NCBI RefSeq assembly: GCF_003205515.1
Contig: NZ_KZ826482.1
Coordinates: 310,001 to 374,000 of the forward strand
Source: Litorivita pollutaquae
Lineage (GTDB): Bacteria > Pseudomonadota > Alphaproteobacteria > Rhodobacterales > Rhodobacteraceae
Length of the DNA stretch: 64,000 nt
Reading direction: 5' to 3'
Each line of letters opens with the position of its first letter. The stretch's first letter is position 1. Positions 1 to 9,537 of the stretch are shown one piece after another. A program made the translations under genes and the position numbers. The notes beneath the pieces were generated by a model. The model did not search any database, had not been told where the DNA came from, and saw only the letters and a program-made list of their open reading frames with translations.

Positions 1-1530
1 GGTGCGGCCGGCGATTTCCACCAAACGCGGCCATTCGGCGATCTTCTTGGCCAATGTCAGCTCTGCCTCATGGGTGACACCGGACAAGTCCGCCGCCGCC
101 AAATCAGCATCGGTAAATGTCATGCCCGCCTCGGCGGCCTTGCGCAGAACCGAATGCACCCGCGCATTGGCATAGTTCACATAGAACACAGGGTTGTCTT
201 TGGATTGCTCCATCACCTTGTCGAAATCAAAATCCAAGGGCGCATCGTTTTTGCGCGTCAACATATGAAACCGCGTCACATCGCGGCCCACTTGATCCAC
301 CACGTCGCGCAGGGTGACAAAGGTCCCTGCCCGTTTTGACATTTTGAACGGTTCGCCGTTTTTGTAGAGCTTCACCAATTGCGTCAGCTTGACATCAAGC
401 GGCACGCGATTGTCCGACAAAGCCGCCACCGCCGCCTTCATCCGTTTGACATAACCGCCGTGATCGGCGCCAAACACATCGATGAGCATATCGAACCCGC
501 GCTCAATCTTGTCGAAGTGATAGGCAATATCAGGCGCAAAGTAGGTCCAGCCGCCATCGGATTTTTGCACCGGACGATCGACGTCATCGCCATAGTCGGT
601 GGATTTGAACAAGGTCTGCTCACGCGGCTCCCAATCTTCGGGCAGCTTGCCCTTGGGGGGCTCCAACGTGCCGCGATAAATCAAACCTTTGGCGTCGAGC
701 GCCTTTAACGCCGCCTCAATCCGGCCGGTGCCATAAAGCGATTTTTCAGAGTAGAACACATCCATCTCGACGCCAAGCGCCTTGAGGTCGCCGCGAATGA
801 GATCCATCATCGCATCGGTGGAATACACCCGCACCTCTTGCAACCAGACCTCTTCGGGCTGATCGACATAGGCACCGCCAACTTTGTCCTTAAGCGCCGC
901 GCCCACCTCGACAAGATATTCGCCCGGATATGTGCCTTCGGGAAAGGCAACCTCTTGGCCGTGGGCCTCAAGGTAGCGCAGATAAACCGAACGCGCCAAA
1001 ACATCGACCTGCGCGCCGCCATCATTGATGTAATATTCGCGGGTGACGTCATATCCGACGTAATCAAGCAGCGAGGCCAAAGCATCGCCAAACACCGCGC
1101 CGCGTGTGTGACCCACATGCATCGGGCCGGTGGGGTTGGCCGAGACATATTCGACATTCACGCGTTTGTTTTGCCCCATATCGGACCGGCCATATGCCGT
1201 GCCCTGTTTCAAAGCGGTGCGAAGAACCCCGTGCCACAGGTCCGCATCAAGCCGCAGGTTCAAGAACCCCGGCCCCGCCACCTCGGCGGAAACAACACGC
1301 GGATCATTGCCCAAACGGGTCGCCAGAGCATCGGCAATATCGCGCGGTTTCATCTTTGCCGGCTTGGCCAGAACCATGGCCGCATTGGTCGCCATATCCC
1401 CATGCAACGGATCGCGCGGCGGTTCGACCGCGACATTGGCGAAATCAAGCCCCTCGGGCAACGCGCCCTCGGCTTGCATCGCGTTGAGCGTTTCAATCAC
1501 AAGGGTGCGAATTTGGGTAAAGAGGTTCAT
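1..1530 (-). CDS. argS: Arginyl-tRNA synthetase, 3' end outside window
   Basis: Charges tRNA-Arg with arginine in the cytoplasm. Reading the minus strand from the ATG at 1530 gives 510 uninterrupted codons to the window edge, so roughly the last 70 residues of a normal ArgS (about 580) are missing. Class I signatures are both visible: HVGH at about residues 138-141 inside [14 protein letters not shown], and KMSKR near residue 395. The N-terminal ArgS-specific additional domain precedes the HVGH block. The downstream neighbour on the same strand is dgt. This is a core gene with no sign of damage; it is partial only because the window begins here. Confidence 0.96.
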   Translation of the reverse strand, partial: MNLFTQIRTLVIETLNAMQAEGALPEGLDFANVAVEPPRDPLHGDMATNAAMVLAKPAKMKPRDIADALATRLGNDPRVVSAEVAGPGFLNLRLDADLWHGVLRTALKQGTAYGRSDMGQNKRVNVEYVSANPTGPMHVGHTRGAVFGDALASLLDYVGYDVTREYYINDGGAQVDVLARSVYLRYLEAHGQEVAFPEGTYPGEYLVEVGAALKDKVGGAYVDQPEEVWLQEVRVYSTDAMMDLIRGDLKALGVEMDVFYSEKSLYGTGRIEAALKALDAKGLIYRGTLEPPKGKLPEDWEPREQTLFKSTDYGDDVDRPVQKSDGGWTYFAPDIAYHFDKIERGFDMLIDVFGADHGGYVKRMKAAVAALSDNRVPLDVKLTQLVKLYKNGEPFKMSKRAGTFVTLRDVVDQVGRDVTRFHMLTRKNDAPLDFDFDKVMEQSKDNPVFYVNYANARVHSVLRKAAEAGMTFTDADLAAADLSGVTHEAELTLAKKIAEWPRLVEIAGRT

Positions 1531-1804
1531 GGCGGCGTCCTTCTGGCTTAGCATGCGGTTTAGCACGGGCAGCGGTGCCGTCAATGTCCGCCGCCGCAAA
1601 ACCGCCGCGCAGCGCCCAAGCACGACAAGCCGGCGCATCCCCCACATAATATACTGGGCTCAAATATGCCGGTCTTTGCACAGCAGCCGCAGTTGTCAGC
1701 TTGGCCAAGCCGCCAGACGCGCGGGACAGCGGCGCAAATGCCGCTCTGTTGAACACCTTTTCCCCGTTATGCAAAACATGCCGCCAGAGACCGCCGTTCA
1801 ATTT

Positions 1805-2983
1805 TTAGAGCACCCCGCCCAAGAGCCGCTCGTGTTCTTGAATGGCGAAACGGTCGGTCATGCCGGCGATATAGTCACACACGATCCGCGCCAAGGCGAC
1901 CTCACCCTGCGCTTCGGCCACGTCTTTGCGCCATTGCTTGGGCAACAACTCCGGTTCTTCCAGAAACAGCGGGAATAATTCATTGACCACGCGGGTCACT
2001 TTTTTGCGCATCGCCACCACATCGGGGGCGCGATACATCCGTTCGAACAAAAACTGCCGAATGACTTTAAGCTGCGTCCAAAGATCGGGGGAAAACTGCA
2101 CCATCATTCGACCCGCATGGCGCACATCTTCGGCCGATTGCGGCGCGGCTTCGGCCAATCGCGCGCGGCTGACGTCAATCACATCTTCGACCAAAATCCC
2201 GAAAAACCGGCGCAAGGCTTCATGGCGGCGGCGATAGTAATTCAGGCCCGGATAAATCCGGTCCACTTCGGCGAAACAGCCGTTCACGATTGGCAATTCG
2301 GCCAGCTCATCGGTGGAGAACAGTTCCGCCCGCAATCCGTCATGCAGATCATGGTTATTGTAGGCAACATCATCGGCCAAGGCCGCAACCTGCGCTTCGG
2401 CACTGGCATGGGTGTGCAACTCCAGATCATGGCGTTTGTCATATTCGGCCAAAGCCCAAGGAATATCGCCGGTCACCGGACCATTATGTTTGGCAATGCC
2501 CTCTAAGGTTTCCCACGTCAGATTCAACCCGTCCCATTCCGCATAGTGCCGTTCCAGAGAGGTGACGATGCGGATCGCCTGCGCATTGTGATCAAATCCG
2601 CCGTAGGGCTGCATCAGCGCCGCCAAAGCATCCTCGCCGGTGTGACCAAAAGGCGTATGACCCAAATCATGTGCCAATGCGACGGCCTCGGTCAGTTCAG
2701 GATTCAATCCCAAAGCGCCGGAAATCGTCCGCGCCACCTGCGCCACCTCAATCGAATGGGTCAAACGCGTACGAAAATAGTCCCCCTCATGCTCGATAAA
2801 CACCTGGGTTTTGTGCTTCAGTCGGCGAAATGCGCTGGCGTGGATGATCCGGTCGCGGTCGCGTTGGAACGGCGAGCGGAACACGCTTTCTTCCTCGGCG
2901 AACAAGCGCCCGCGTGTCGCCCCCGGATCAGAGGCGAAAACGGCGCGCGGCGTCGGCTGATAGCTCACAGGATCGTGGGGCAC
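1805..2983 (-). CDS. dgt: Deoxyguanosinetriphosphate triphosphohydrolase-like protein
   Basis: HD-superfamily dNTP triphosphohydrolase that removes triphosphate from dNTPs and influences nucleotide pools. The open frame runs further upstream to 3283, but family similarity begins at the GTG at 2983, which has AAGGA about 10 bases upstream, giving 392 residues, a normal length. Visible motifs are the RDRDRIIH / FRRLKHKTQVF block, RLTHSIEVAQVAR, and the metal-binding HDLGHTPFGH near residues 105-115. It is transcribed in the same direction as argS and divergently from erpA, with which it shares a roughly 180-base promoter region. The GTG start is inferred, not proven. Confidence 0.93.
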   Translation of the reverse strand: MPHDPVSYQPTPRAVFASDPGATRGRLFAEEESVFRSPFQRDRDRIIHASAFRRLKHKTQVFIEHEGDYFRTRLTHSIEVAQVARTISGALGLNPELTEAVALAHDLGHTPFGHTGEDALAALMQPYGGFDHNAQAIRIVTSLERHYAEWDGLNLTWETLEGIAKHNGPVTGDIPWALAEYDKRHDLELHTHASAEAQVAALADDVAYNNHDLHDGLRAELFSTDELAELPIVNGCFAEVDRIYPGLNYYRRRHEALRRFFGILVEDVIDVSRARLAEAAPQSAEDVRHAGRMMVQFSPDLWTQLKVIRQFLFERMYRAPDVVAMRKKVTRVVNELFPLFLEEPELLPKQWRKDVAEAQGEVALARIVCDYIAGMTDRFAIQEHERLLGGVL

Positions 2984-3163
2984 GGGATCAGTTTCCTTGT
3001 CGGCAGCGGTGACGCACCCTATATTGGCACTGTTACGACTGCTTATAGACGAGCGGCGCGGATCGAAAAACCGGAACAAACGCGAACAGCGACGCCTAAA
3101 CGTTTCTTTTCGCGCGAAAATCCTGCATATCGGCGCTGCCGCGCGCCCAACGGAGATGCCACG

Positions 3164-3487
3164 ATGAACCTGCCCCCAAAAGTCACAGAGCGCGCCTATG
3201 CCCGTTTGGCTGAAATTGGCGCTGCGGATCAAGGTCAAGCCCTGCGTGTGGCGGTCGAAGGCGGCGGCTGCTCCGGTTTTCAATATGAGATCAAATTAGA
3301 CGCCCCCGCAGGGGATGATTTGATCTTGGAAGGTAGCGGCCAACAGGTCTTGGTTGATCCGGTCTCCCTGCCCTTTCTGGCCGGTGCCACAATTGATTTC
3401 ACCGAGGAATTGATCGGGGCGCGATTTGTCATCGACAACCCCAACGCCAGCAGCGCCTGCGGATGCGGCACATCCTTCTCGATGTAA
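3164..3487 (+). CDS. erpA: A-type iron-sulfur cluster carrier (ErpA/HesB family)
   Basis: Small scaffold/carrier that accepts Fe-S clusters and passes them to apo-proteins. The protein is 107 residues, the family's usual size. The three conserved cysteines are present: one in GGGCSGFQY near residue 34, and the C-terminal ACGCG pair. The ATG at 3164 is chosen because the upstream in-frame extension has no family similarity and overlaps dgt on the other strand. In related genomes the next gene is often xthA; here xthA is 34 kb away, with the catabolic cluster in between. The exact paralogue name (ErpA or IscA) is less certain than the family. Confidence 0.92.
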   Translation: MNLPPKVTERAYARLAEIGAADQGQALRVAVEGGGCSGFQYEIKLDAPAGDDLILEGSGQQVLVDPVSLPFLAGATIDFTEELIGARFVIDNPNASSACGCGTSFSM

Positions 3488-3867
3488 GCGGTTTCGCGTT
3501 GCCAAACCAAACCCGAACGATCCAGAGAAACGCCGCGATTTAAAAACCTGTGCCTTGACGATGTCATGTCGATGGGGACCGCAGGCGGGTATCTTTGGCG
3601 TCTCGAATAGACGCCCCTCACCTATTATCGCGGTCACCCTGATCCCTGCGGCTGGTGCCTTTCAAGCGCCACGGAAACCCTTCTGCCCTATATTGATACC
3701 GGTGGCATGTCGGAAACCTTGACGATTGTGACAAGTCAACGCTTGGCGAAATGATCACCCGAACCACATTTTTGCGGCCTCGAGAAAGGTTCTCATCTCC
3801 CAGTTTCTGTGAACATGCGGTTCAAGATTTGCCCCTTTTTGCCGCGCCAACCGCCAGATCCCGGCGT
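3488..3867. other. Intergenic gap with no recognisable gene
   Basis: This 380-base stretch lies between erpA and the 3' end of the first IclR gene. Short open frames exist in several phases but none has a ribosome binding site plus recognisable protein. No terminator with a T-run, tRNA or transposase remnant was found. It marks the left edge of the catabolic cluster, so it would be the place to look for an insertion scar. Confidence 0.5.
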
Positions 3868-4692
3868 TCAAAAACTCATCTGAACGGCGCATTTTTGTTC
3901 GGGCCGAGGCATCCGCTTGCCCAGATGGGTCAGGATTTCCTCTCGCATGATTTTGACGATCTCCGCCTCCGCCCGCAGGATGGTCTCCGTGGGGGCGGCC
4001 ACGCCGACCGCAAACAGCCGCGAATCCAGATGGTTCGGGAAGGGCATCGAGATCAGCCCAGCCCCTTTCACGACTTGGTCCGTTGAACGGTAATAGCCTT
4101 TGGCGCGGGTCTCCTCCATCGAGGCGAGGAAGGCCTTGATGTCCACGGCAGGGGTATCCGGCGCGCGATAGGCGTTTATTTTGCGGAGCATGCGGCAGAT
4201 CTCGTCCTCATTGAAACGGCTCATCAGAACACGGCCGACGCCGGAGTTCCCCAGAGGACGGCGGGTGCCGAGCGATATGTGATGGATCGGCGACTTCTTT
4301 GGCCGAATGACCTGAACATATTGTGCCTCGTCGCCGTTCTTGGTTGCCAGGATCACCGTGTTTTTCGTGCGCACAGAAATGGCCTTAAGCAGTTTTTGGA
4401 TCGTGCCCTCGCCAAATAGGTCCGGGTTCATCCATGATCCCAGAAGCGGCACCTGCTCTGTTGGAAAGTAGCTTTTGCGCTTGGCGTCATGCGCCAGAAA
4501 GCCGAGTTTCACCAAGCTCTTCAATAAAGCCGACGTGCTCGACTGCGGGTAGCCCAGCTTTTTGGAAATCTCGACCACGGTTAGCGGCCTGCGCATTTCG
4601 TCGAAGAAAACCAAAGTCTCGCAAGTGCGTGCAACCGACTTCACGATGTGATTGTCGTTCGCGCAACTTGTTGATTGACGTAACTCCTCCAT
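3868..4692 (-). CDS. IclR-family transcriptional regulator (first of two)
   Basis: Predicted DNA-binding regulator, 274 residues. The N-terminal winged helix is visible at about residues 15-75 (VVEISKKLGYPQSSTSALLKSL), followed by the IclR ligand-binding domain with GTRRPLGNSGVGRVLMS and VKGAGLISMPFPN. The ATG at 4692 is chosen over the longer frame because GGGAGGAG stands 8 bases before it. It lies just after the three-gene operon ending at 4832 on the same strand, separated by 139 bases, and probably has its own promoter. IclR proteins in such clusters usually sense the substrate or a CoA-ester intermediate; the effector here is unknown. Confidence 0.9.
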   Translation of the reverse strand: MEELRQSTSCANDNHIVKSVARTCETLVFFDEMRRPLTVVEISKKLGYPQSSTSALLKSLVKLGFLAHDAKRKSYFPTEQVPLLGSWMNPDLFGEGTIQKLLKAISVRTKNTVILATKNGDEAQYVQVIRPKKSPIHHISLGTRRPLGNSGVGRVLMSRFNEDEICRMLRKINAYRAPDTPAVDIKAFLASMEETRAKGYYRSTDQVVKGAGLISMPFPNHLDSRLFAVGVAAPTETILRAEAEIVKIMREEILTHLGKRMPRPEQKCAVQMSF

Positions 4693-4720
4693 AATTCCCA
4701 CTCCTCCCGTGCGATTATAT

Positions 4721-4731
4721 GAATGCCATTC
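4721..4731. promoter_or_regulatory. Perfect palindrome upstream of the first IclR gene
   Basis: GAATGCCATTC is a 5-1-5 palindrome about 30 bases before the IclR start codon, in an AT-rich stretch. The position suits an autoregulatory operator. I did not find a second clear copy at other promoters of the cluster, so the assignment is weak. Confidence 0.3.
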
Positions 4732-4831
4732 CAAAAATAATGGCGAGGCGCGCAATCCCTGTCAATGATTTCGAGTCTTGCCGAATGCCGCCGGCAAGAC
4801 GTTGCTGCGTTTTTCGAGTGGTCAGCTGCCC

Positions 4832-6946
4832 CTAAGGAGCCTCGGGGCCAGCCGGGATGATCACGGCGTCGGCGGCCACCGCGCCCTGCCCCTGCGCCCC
4901 GACGATCAGAGGGTTCACGTCGATGGATTCCAACGCCGCGCCATGATGTGCCGCGTAAGCTGACAGGCGCGCCAAGGCCTCTGCCAAGGCATCGATATCG
5001 CGTTTGGGCACCCCGCGAAAATCATCAAGCAGCTTGCGTGCGCGGATCTCGTCGATCATGCGACGGGCCTCGGCAGGACCGAAAGGCGCGACCCGAAAAG
5101 ACACATCTTCAAGTGCCTCGACCAACACCCCGCCGAGGCCGAACATCACGACCGGACCAAAGACCGGATCCTGGGCCACGCCCAGAATTGCCTCAAGACC
5201 CGGCGCCGCCTGCTCGGCCACAACCAATCCCTCGATCCGCGCATCAGGCACCTTTTCGGACGCCAGTTTTAGTATCCGCGCGCCTGCGGAGCGGACCTCT
5301 TCAGCCGAACGCAGGTTCAACGCCACACCACCAATATCGGATTTGTGCAAGATATCGGGCGATGCGATTTTCAAGACAACCGGATAGCCCATTTCGTCAG
5401 CGGCCGCCGCTGCGGCGTCGGGGGTTTCGGCAAGGGTTTCGCGCACGATTCCGATGCCCGCTTCTGCCAGCAAAGCCTTGGCTTTGATCTCGTTGACCAT
5501 TCCATCAGGCAAGGGCGAGAGCTTGGGCAGATCCGGCACGGGATCGGATTCGCGCAGGCGCTGGAACGACCGAGCAAAATACCGCAGCGCCGCCATGGCG
5601 CGCACCGCGCGGGTTGCTTCCTCGAACACGATGAAACCCGACCGTTCATACGCCGCCCGTCCCTCCGGCTCTGTCAGCGAACAGAACAACATTGGCCGGC
5701 CAGGATATTTCTCGCGGCTCCGCTCAAGCCCGCTGCGGATGGCCTCATTGAGGTCGGAGACCAGCCCGACCGTGGACATGAAGATAATGGCACCGTCGAT
5801 ATCGCCATCCCCAAACAACACATCCATGTTGGTTTCCAACAAATCGATCTGGTTCACCAGTTGCGCCGTCACATCCACCGGATTGCGCACACCGGCAAAG
5901 GGCAACACCTCTTTCAGCTTTTTTTGCGCATGATCGGGCAGAGCCGGCACCTCGAGACCGTATTCCTCGGCCTCATCGGCCATCAACACCCCGACACCGC
6001 CCGACACAGTGACGAGGCCAAGCCGGTCGCCATTCATCAACGAACTGCTCCCGGAACAGGCATAGGTCACATCGAACATCTCATCGACCGATCGGGCACG
6101 GTAAACGCCGTATTGACGGAAAACCGCATCATAGATGGCATCGGATCCCGCCAAGGAGGCGGTGTGCGATTGCGCCGCCTCGGCACCCACCGCGCTGCGC
6201 CCCACTTTCATCATCACCACCGGTTTGGATTTGGCCCGCGCCAGTTCCAGCGCTTCGATCAACCGGTCACGGTCTGTCGCCCCCTCAAGATAGCCCATGA
6301 TCACCCGGGTATTTTCATCCTCAGCGCAATAGGCCACGGCATCGGCAAAATCGACGTCACAGGAATTGCCGGTCGTCGCCCAGATGTTGACCCCCAGGCC
6401 ACGCATCCGCACCAGCGTCATGCAGTATGACCCGAAGGCCCCGCTTTGGCTGACAATCGACACATCGCCGGACCGGGGCAAATGCGTCTCAACCCCCGGG
6501 GTGAATGTGGCGTAAAGATTGTGGCGCACATTGGCGATGCCCAAGCAGTTCGGCCCAACCAACCGCATGCCCCCCTCGCGCGCGATGTCGACCATCCGCG
6601 CCTGAAGCGCCGCGCCCGCGCTATCGACCTCGGAAAAACCGGAGCTGAAGATCACCGCGCCCCCGACACCGCGTGCCGCGCAATCCTCGACCGCCTTGAC
6701 GGCCAAAGGCGCCGGCAAGGCAATCACGGCCAGATCCGGCGTTTCCGGCGCCTCGGAGATCGACGGATACGCCGTCAGCCCCTGCACCACCGGTGATTTG
6801 GGATTGATTGGAAAAATCGGACCGGCGAAGCCGTGACGCTTGAGGAAATCCACCGGCCGTCCGCCGATACGTTTGGGATCGCTTGAGGCACCGATCACGG
6901 CAACAGAACGCGGGGCAAAAATGGCATCCATTCCGTCAATTCGCAT
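4832..6946 (-). CDS. Acyl-CoA synthetase, ADP-forming, fused alpha-beta form
   Basis: Converts a carboxylic acid, ATP and CoA to acyl-CoA, ADP and phosphate. The 704-residue protein carries the CoA-binding Rossmann domain first (FAPRSVAVIGASSDPKRIGG near residues 10-29), two succinyl-CoA-synthetase-like domains with the phosphorylated histidine in QSHTASLAG (His about 261), and a C-terminal ATP-grasp domain from about residue 480 (YPVVLKIASPDILHKSDIGG). AAGGAG lies 7 bases before the ATG. It is the last gene of a three-gene operon with a CaiB-type transferase and an acyl-CoA dehydrogenase. A split version of the same enzyme is encoded at 9538-11621, so the cluster has two activating systems. 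The substrate is not readable from sequence. Confidence 0.9.
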   Translation of the reverse strand: MRIDGMDAIFAPRSVAVIGASSDPKRIGGRPVDFLKRHGFAGPIFPINPKSPVVQGLTAYPSISEAPETPDLAVIALPAPLAVKAVEDCAARGVGGAVIFSSGFSEVDSAGAALQARMVDIAREGGMRLVGPNCLGIANVRHNLYATFTPGVETHLPRSGDVSIVSQSGAFGSYCMTLVRMRGLGVNIWATTGNSCDVDFADAVAYCAEDENTRVIMGYLEGATDRDRLIEALELARAKSKPVVMMKVGRSAVGAEAAQSHTASLAGSDAIYDAVFRQYGVYRARSVDEMFDVTYACSGSSSLMNGDRLGLVTVSGGVGVLMADEAEEYGLEVPALPDHAQKKLKEVLPFAGVRNPVDVTAQLVNQIDLLETNMDVLFGDGDIDGAIIFMSTVGLVSDLNEAIRSGLERSREKYPGRPMLFCSLTEPEGRAAYERSGFIVFEEATRAVRAMAALRYFARSFQRLRESDPVPDLPKLSPLPDGMVNEIKAKALLAEAGIGIVRETLAETPDAAAAAADEMGYPVVLKIASPDILHKSDIGGVALNLRSAEEVRSAGARILKLASEKVPDARIEGLVVAEQAAPGLEAILGVAQDPVFGPVVMFGLGGVLVEALEDVSFRVAPFGPAEARRMIDEIRARKLLDDFRGVPKRDIDALAEALARLSAYAAHHGAALESIDVNPLIVGAQGQGAVAADAVIIPAGPEAP

Positions 6947-6969
6947 GGGTATTCTCCTTGGGCACTAGA

Positions 6970-8136
6970 TTAATAGGATTTGGGCAGGCCAAGCGCGTGC
7001 TCGGCGATGAAGGACAGAACGAGCTGCGGTGTCACGGGCGCGATGCGGAACAATATGGCTTCGCGCACCAAGCGTTCGACATGGTATTCCTTGGCATATC
7101 CAAAACCGCCGAATGTCAGCTGTGCGGTCTGCGTCGCCTTGACCGCCGCTTCGCCCGCGAGGTATTTGCCCGCGTTGGCCTCGTTTCCGCAGGGCTTGCC
7201 GGCGTCGTAAAGCGCGCCTGCGTTCATCGCCATAAGATTGGCGGCCTCCAACTCGGCCCAGCAGGTGGCCAACGGATGCTGCACGCCTTGGTTCTGACCG
7301 ATCGGCCTGCCAAAGACGACACGTTCATTGGCGTAATCGGCGGCACGGCGTAGCGCATTGCGCCCGATGCCCACCGCTTCGGCAGCGATCAGCACCCGTT
7401 CCGGGTTCAGCCCGTGCAGGATCTGGCGAAAGCCCTGACCTTCCTCGCCGATCAGATCCTCGGCCGGAATTGGCAGCCCGTCGATAAAGAGCTCGTTTGA
7501 ATCGACGCATTTGCGGCCCATCTTCTCGATCTCGCGCACCGTGACAAAGCTCCGGTCGAGATCGGTGTAAAACAGGCTGAGACCCTCGGTCGGTTTCTTG
7601 ACTTCTTCAAGCGGCGTGGTGCGCGCCAAAAGCAGGATCTTATCCGCGACCTGAGCGGTGGAAATCCAAACCTTTTGCCCATGCACAACATAGCGGTCAC
7701 CCTGGCGCACGGCGCGGGTTTTCAATTTGGTCGTATCGAGGCCGGTGGTCGGTTCGGTCACCCCGAAACAGGCCCTTTGCGCGCCAGCCACCAGCGGCGG
7801 AAGATACTTTTTCTTCTGGTCGTCGGTGCCGAATTTGACGACCGGATTGAGGCCGAAGATGTTCATATGCACCGCCGAGGCCGCGCTGTTGCCGCCACCG
7901 GATTCCGCGATGGCCTGCATCATGATGGCGGCGTCAACGATCCCAAGTCCGGCCCCGCCGTATTCTTCGGGGATGGCAATTCCCAGCCAACCATCGCGGG
8001 CCAGCTTTTGGTGCAACTCGTGCGGGAAGCCGCCTTCGCGATCCCGATTGAGCCAGAATTCATCGTCGAATTCTTCGCAAATCCGCAAGATCGCATCGCG
8101 AATTCCCTGTTGCTCGGACGTCATTTGATAGGTCAT
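6970..8136 (-). CDS. Acyl-CoA dehydrogenase
   Basis: FAD enzyme introducing an alpha-beta double bond into an acyl-CoA, with electrons passed to ETF. It has 388 residues, full length. Visible blocks are the N-terminal helical domain, FGVTEPTTGLDT, the KVWISTAQVADK strand region, and the C-terminal RRAADYANERVVFGRPIGQNQ flavin motif. The usual medium-chain catalytic Glu near the C terminus is replaced (RIAPVTPQ); a Glu in NPERVLIAAEAVG sits where isovaleryl- and long-chain-type enzymes carry theirs. Gaps of about 25-30 bases to both neighbours indicate an operon with the CaiB-type gene and the fused synthetase. Confidence 0.92.
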   Translation of the reverse strand: MTYQMTSEQQGIRDAILRICEEFDDEFWLNRDREGGFPHELHQKLARDGWLGIAIPEEYGGAGLGIVDAAIMMQAIAESGGGNSAASAVHMNIFGLNPVVKFGTDDQKKKYLPPLVAGAQRACFGVTEPTTGLDTTKLKTRAVRQGDRYVVHGQKVWISTAQVADKILLLARTTPLEEVKKPTEGLSLFYTDLDRSFVTVREIEKMGRKCVDSNELFIDGLPIPAEDLIGEEGQGFRQILHGLNPERVLIAAEAVGIGRNALRRAADYANERVVFGRPIGQNQGVQHPLATCWAELEAANLMAMNAGALYDAGKPCGNEANAGKYLAGEAAVKATQTAQLTFGGFGYAKEYHVERLVREAILFRIAPVTPQLVLSFIAEHALGLPKSY

Positions 8137-8166
8137 GTTTTTCTCCTCACTTCTCGCAAACTCCGA

Positions 8167-9381
8167 TCAGGAGTCCGGTGCACCAACCGTGCCTTTGTTG
8201 ATCAAAGCGGCAATCTGCCCGCTGTCGAAACCGAACTCTTCTAGAACCGAGCGGCTGTCGGCCCCCAATGCGCTGCGGCCAAGCCAGCGCAATCGCCCAG
8301 GCGTCTTGTCCAGCTTTGGCACCGGACCGACGACTTTGGTGTCGTCGCCTTCCACCCCCACAATGTCGCCGCGCGCAGCGATGTGCGGATCGGCCAGAAT
8401 GTCATCCACATCATAGACCATCGCCGCCACGGCATCGTGAGCCTGAAAAATGTCGATCGCATCCTGGGCGTCATGCAGTGCAATGAACGCCCCTATCCGC
8501 TCGACAATCTCATCCATGTCCTTCGTGAAGCCTTCTAATGTCTGGAACTGTGGCTGCGCCGCCCACTCCGCACCGCCGGCCGCCTCAAGCAACCGCCGGC
8601 CGGTTGCAGCGCTTCCCGCGCTTATAGTGATCCATTTGCCATCCTTGGCACGGAACACCCCCGCCGGCGCATAGGAGTTGGGGGCCTGTAGCCCGTTTCG
8701 ATCAACCGGCAGCCCCGCACCGGTGCGCGTCGGCACATGATAATCGATCAAGCGCAGCAGCGGCTCAAAGATAGCCAGATCCACCACCTGCCCGCGGGCG
8801 CTGCCGCTCTGCACCGCATGCAGCGCCATCATCGCGCCATAAGCCGCCATGAGGCCGGTAGTTGAATCCGCCGCAGGAAAGCCGGGATGCATCGGCGCGT
8901 TGTCGGCAAAGCCGGTCATATGGGCCAACCCGCTCATTGCCTCGCCCGCGCGGCCAAAGCCCGGCCAGGAAGCGCGCGGACCGGTTTGGCCATAGCCCGA
9001 GATCCGCACGATCACCAGATCGGGGTTCCACTCGTGCAAGACCTCCGGCGCCAGACCGGCCCGTTCGAGCACACCGGGGCGAAAATTCTCGATCAGGATT
9101 TGCGCATTTTCAACCAGCCGGCGCAACACCTCGCGCCCCTCCGCGGATTTCCAATCCAGCGCGACCAACCGCTTGTTCCGGGCCAAGGTTTTCCACCAGA
9201 CGCCCACGCCATCCTTGGCCCGCGCGCTCAGAACCCGCAGCATATCGCCCTGCCCCGGGCGTTCGATTTTGATCACATCGGCGCCGAAATCAGAGAGCAA
9301 AGCACCGCACATCGGCGCGGCAATCACATGTCCCATTTCAATCACCCTGACGTCGCTCAGCGGCCCGTTTTTCGTGCTCAC
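8167..9381 (-). CDS. CaiB/BaiF family (class III) CoA-transferase
   Basis: Moves CoA between acyl-CoA and a free acid, giving a second way to activate the substrate without ATP. The GTG at 9381 follows GGGAGG by about 7 bases and is preferred over the ATG 15 bases upstream; this gives 404 residues, normal for the family. Motifs include VIEMGHVIAAPMCGALLSDFGADVIKIE at the N terminus, NKRLVALDWKSAEG, ENFRPGVLERAGL, SGYGQTGP, and the catalytic Asp in FPAADSTTG (Asp about 172). It is the first gene of the leftward operon and is divergent from the split synthetase at 9538. Donor and acceptor are unknown. Confidence 0.92.
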   Translation of the reverse strand: MSTKNGPLSDVRVIEMGHVIAAPMCGALLSDFGADVIKIERPGQGDMLRVLSARAKDGVGVWWKTLARNKRLVALDWKSAEGREVLRRLVENAQILIENFRPGVLERAGLAPEVLHEWNPDLVIVRISGYGQTGPRASWPGFGRAGEAMSGLAHMTGFADNAPMHPGFPAADSTTGLMAAYGAMMALHAVQSGSARGQVVDLAIFEPLLRLIDYHVPTRTGAGLPVDRNGLQAPNSYAPAGVFRAKDGKWITISAGSAATGRRLLEAAGGAEWAAQPQFQTLEGFTKDMDEIVERIGAFIALHDAQDAIDIFQAHDAVAAMVYDVDDILADPHIAARGDIVGVEGDDTKVVGPVPKLDKTPGRLRWLGRSALGADSRSVLEEFGFDSGQIAALINKGTVGAPDS

Positions 9382-9537
9382 GCAAGTGCCTCCCAATATT
9401 CATTTTACGCTCGTCAAGCCCGAAATGCCCGACCCTGCACCGCCAGTTTGCTCAGAAGCAAAATCCATTGCGAGAAGAATCGAACGGTCGTTAGATCGTC
9501 GGGAGTGACGGAGAAAATTATCTTGACGGAGGGAAAA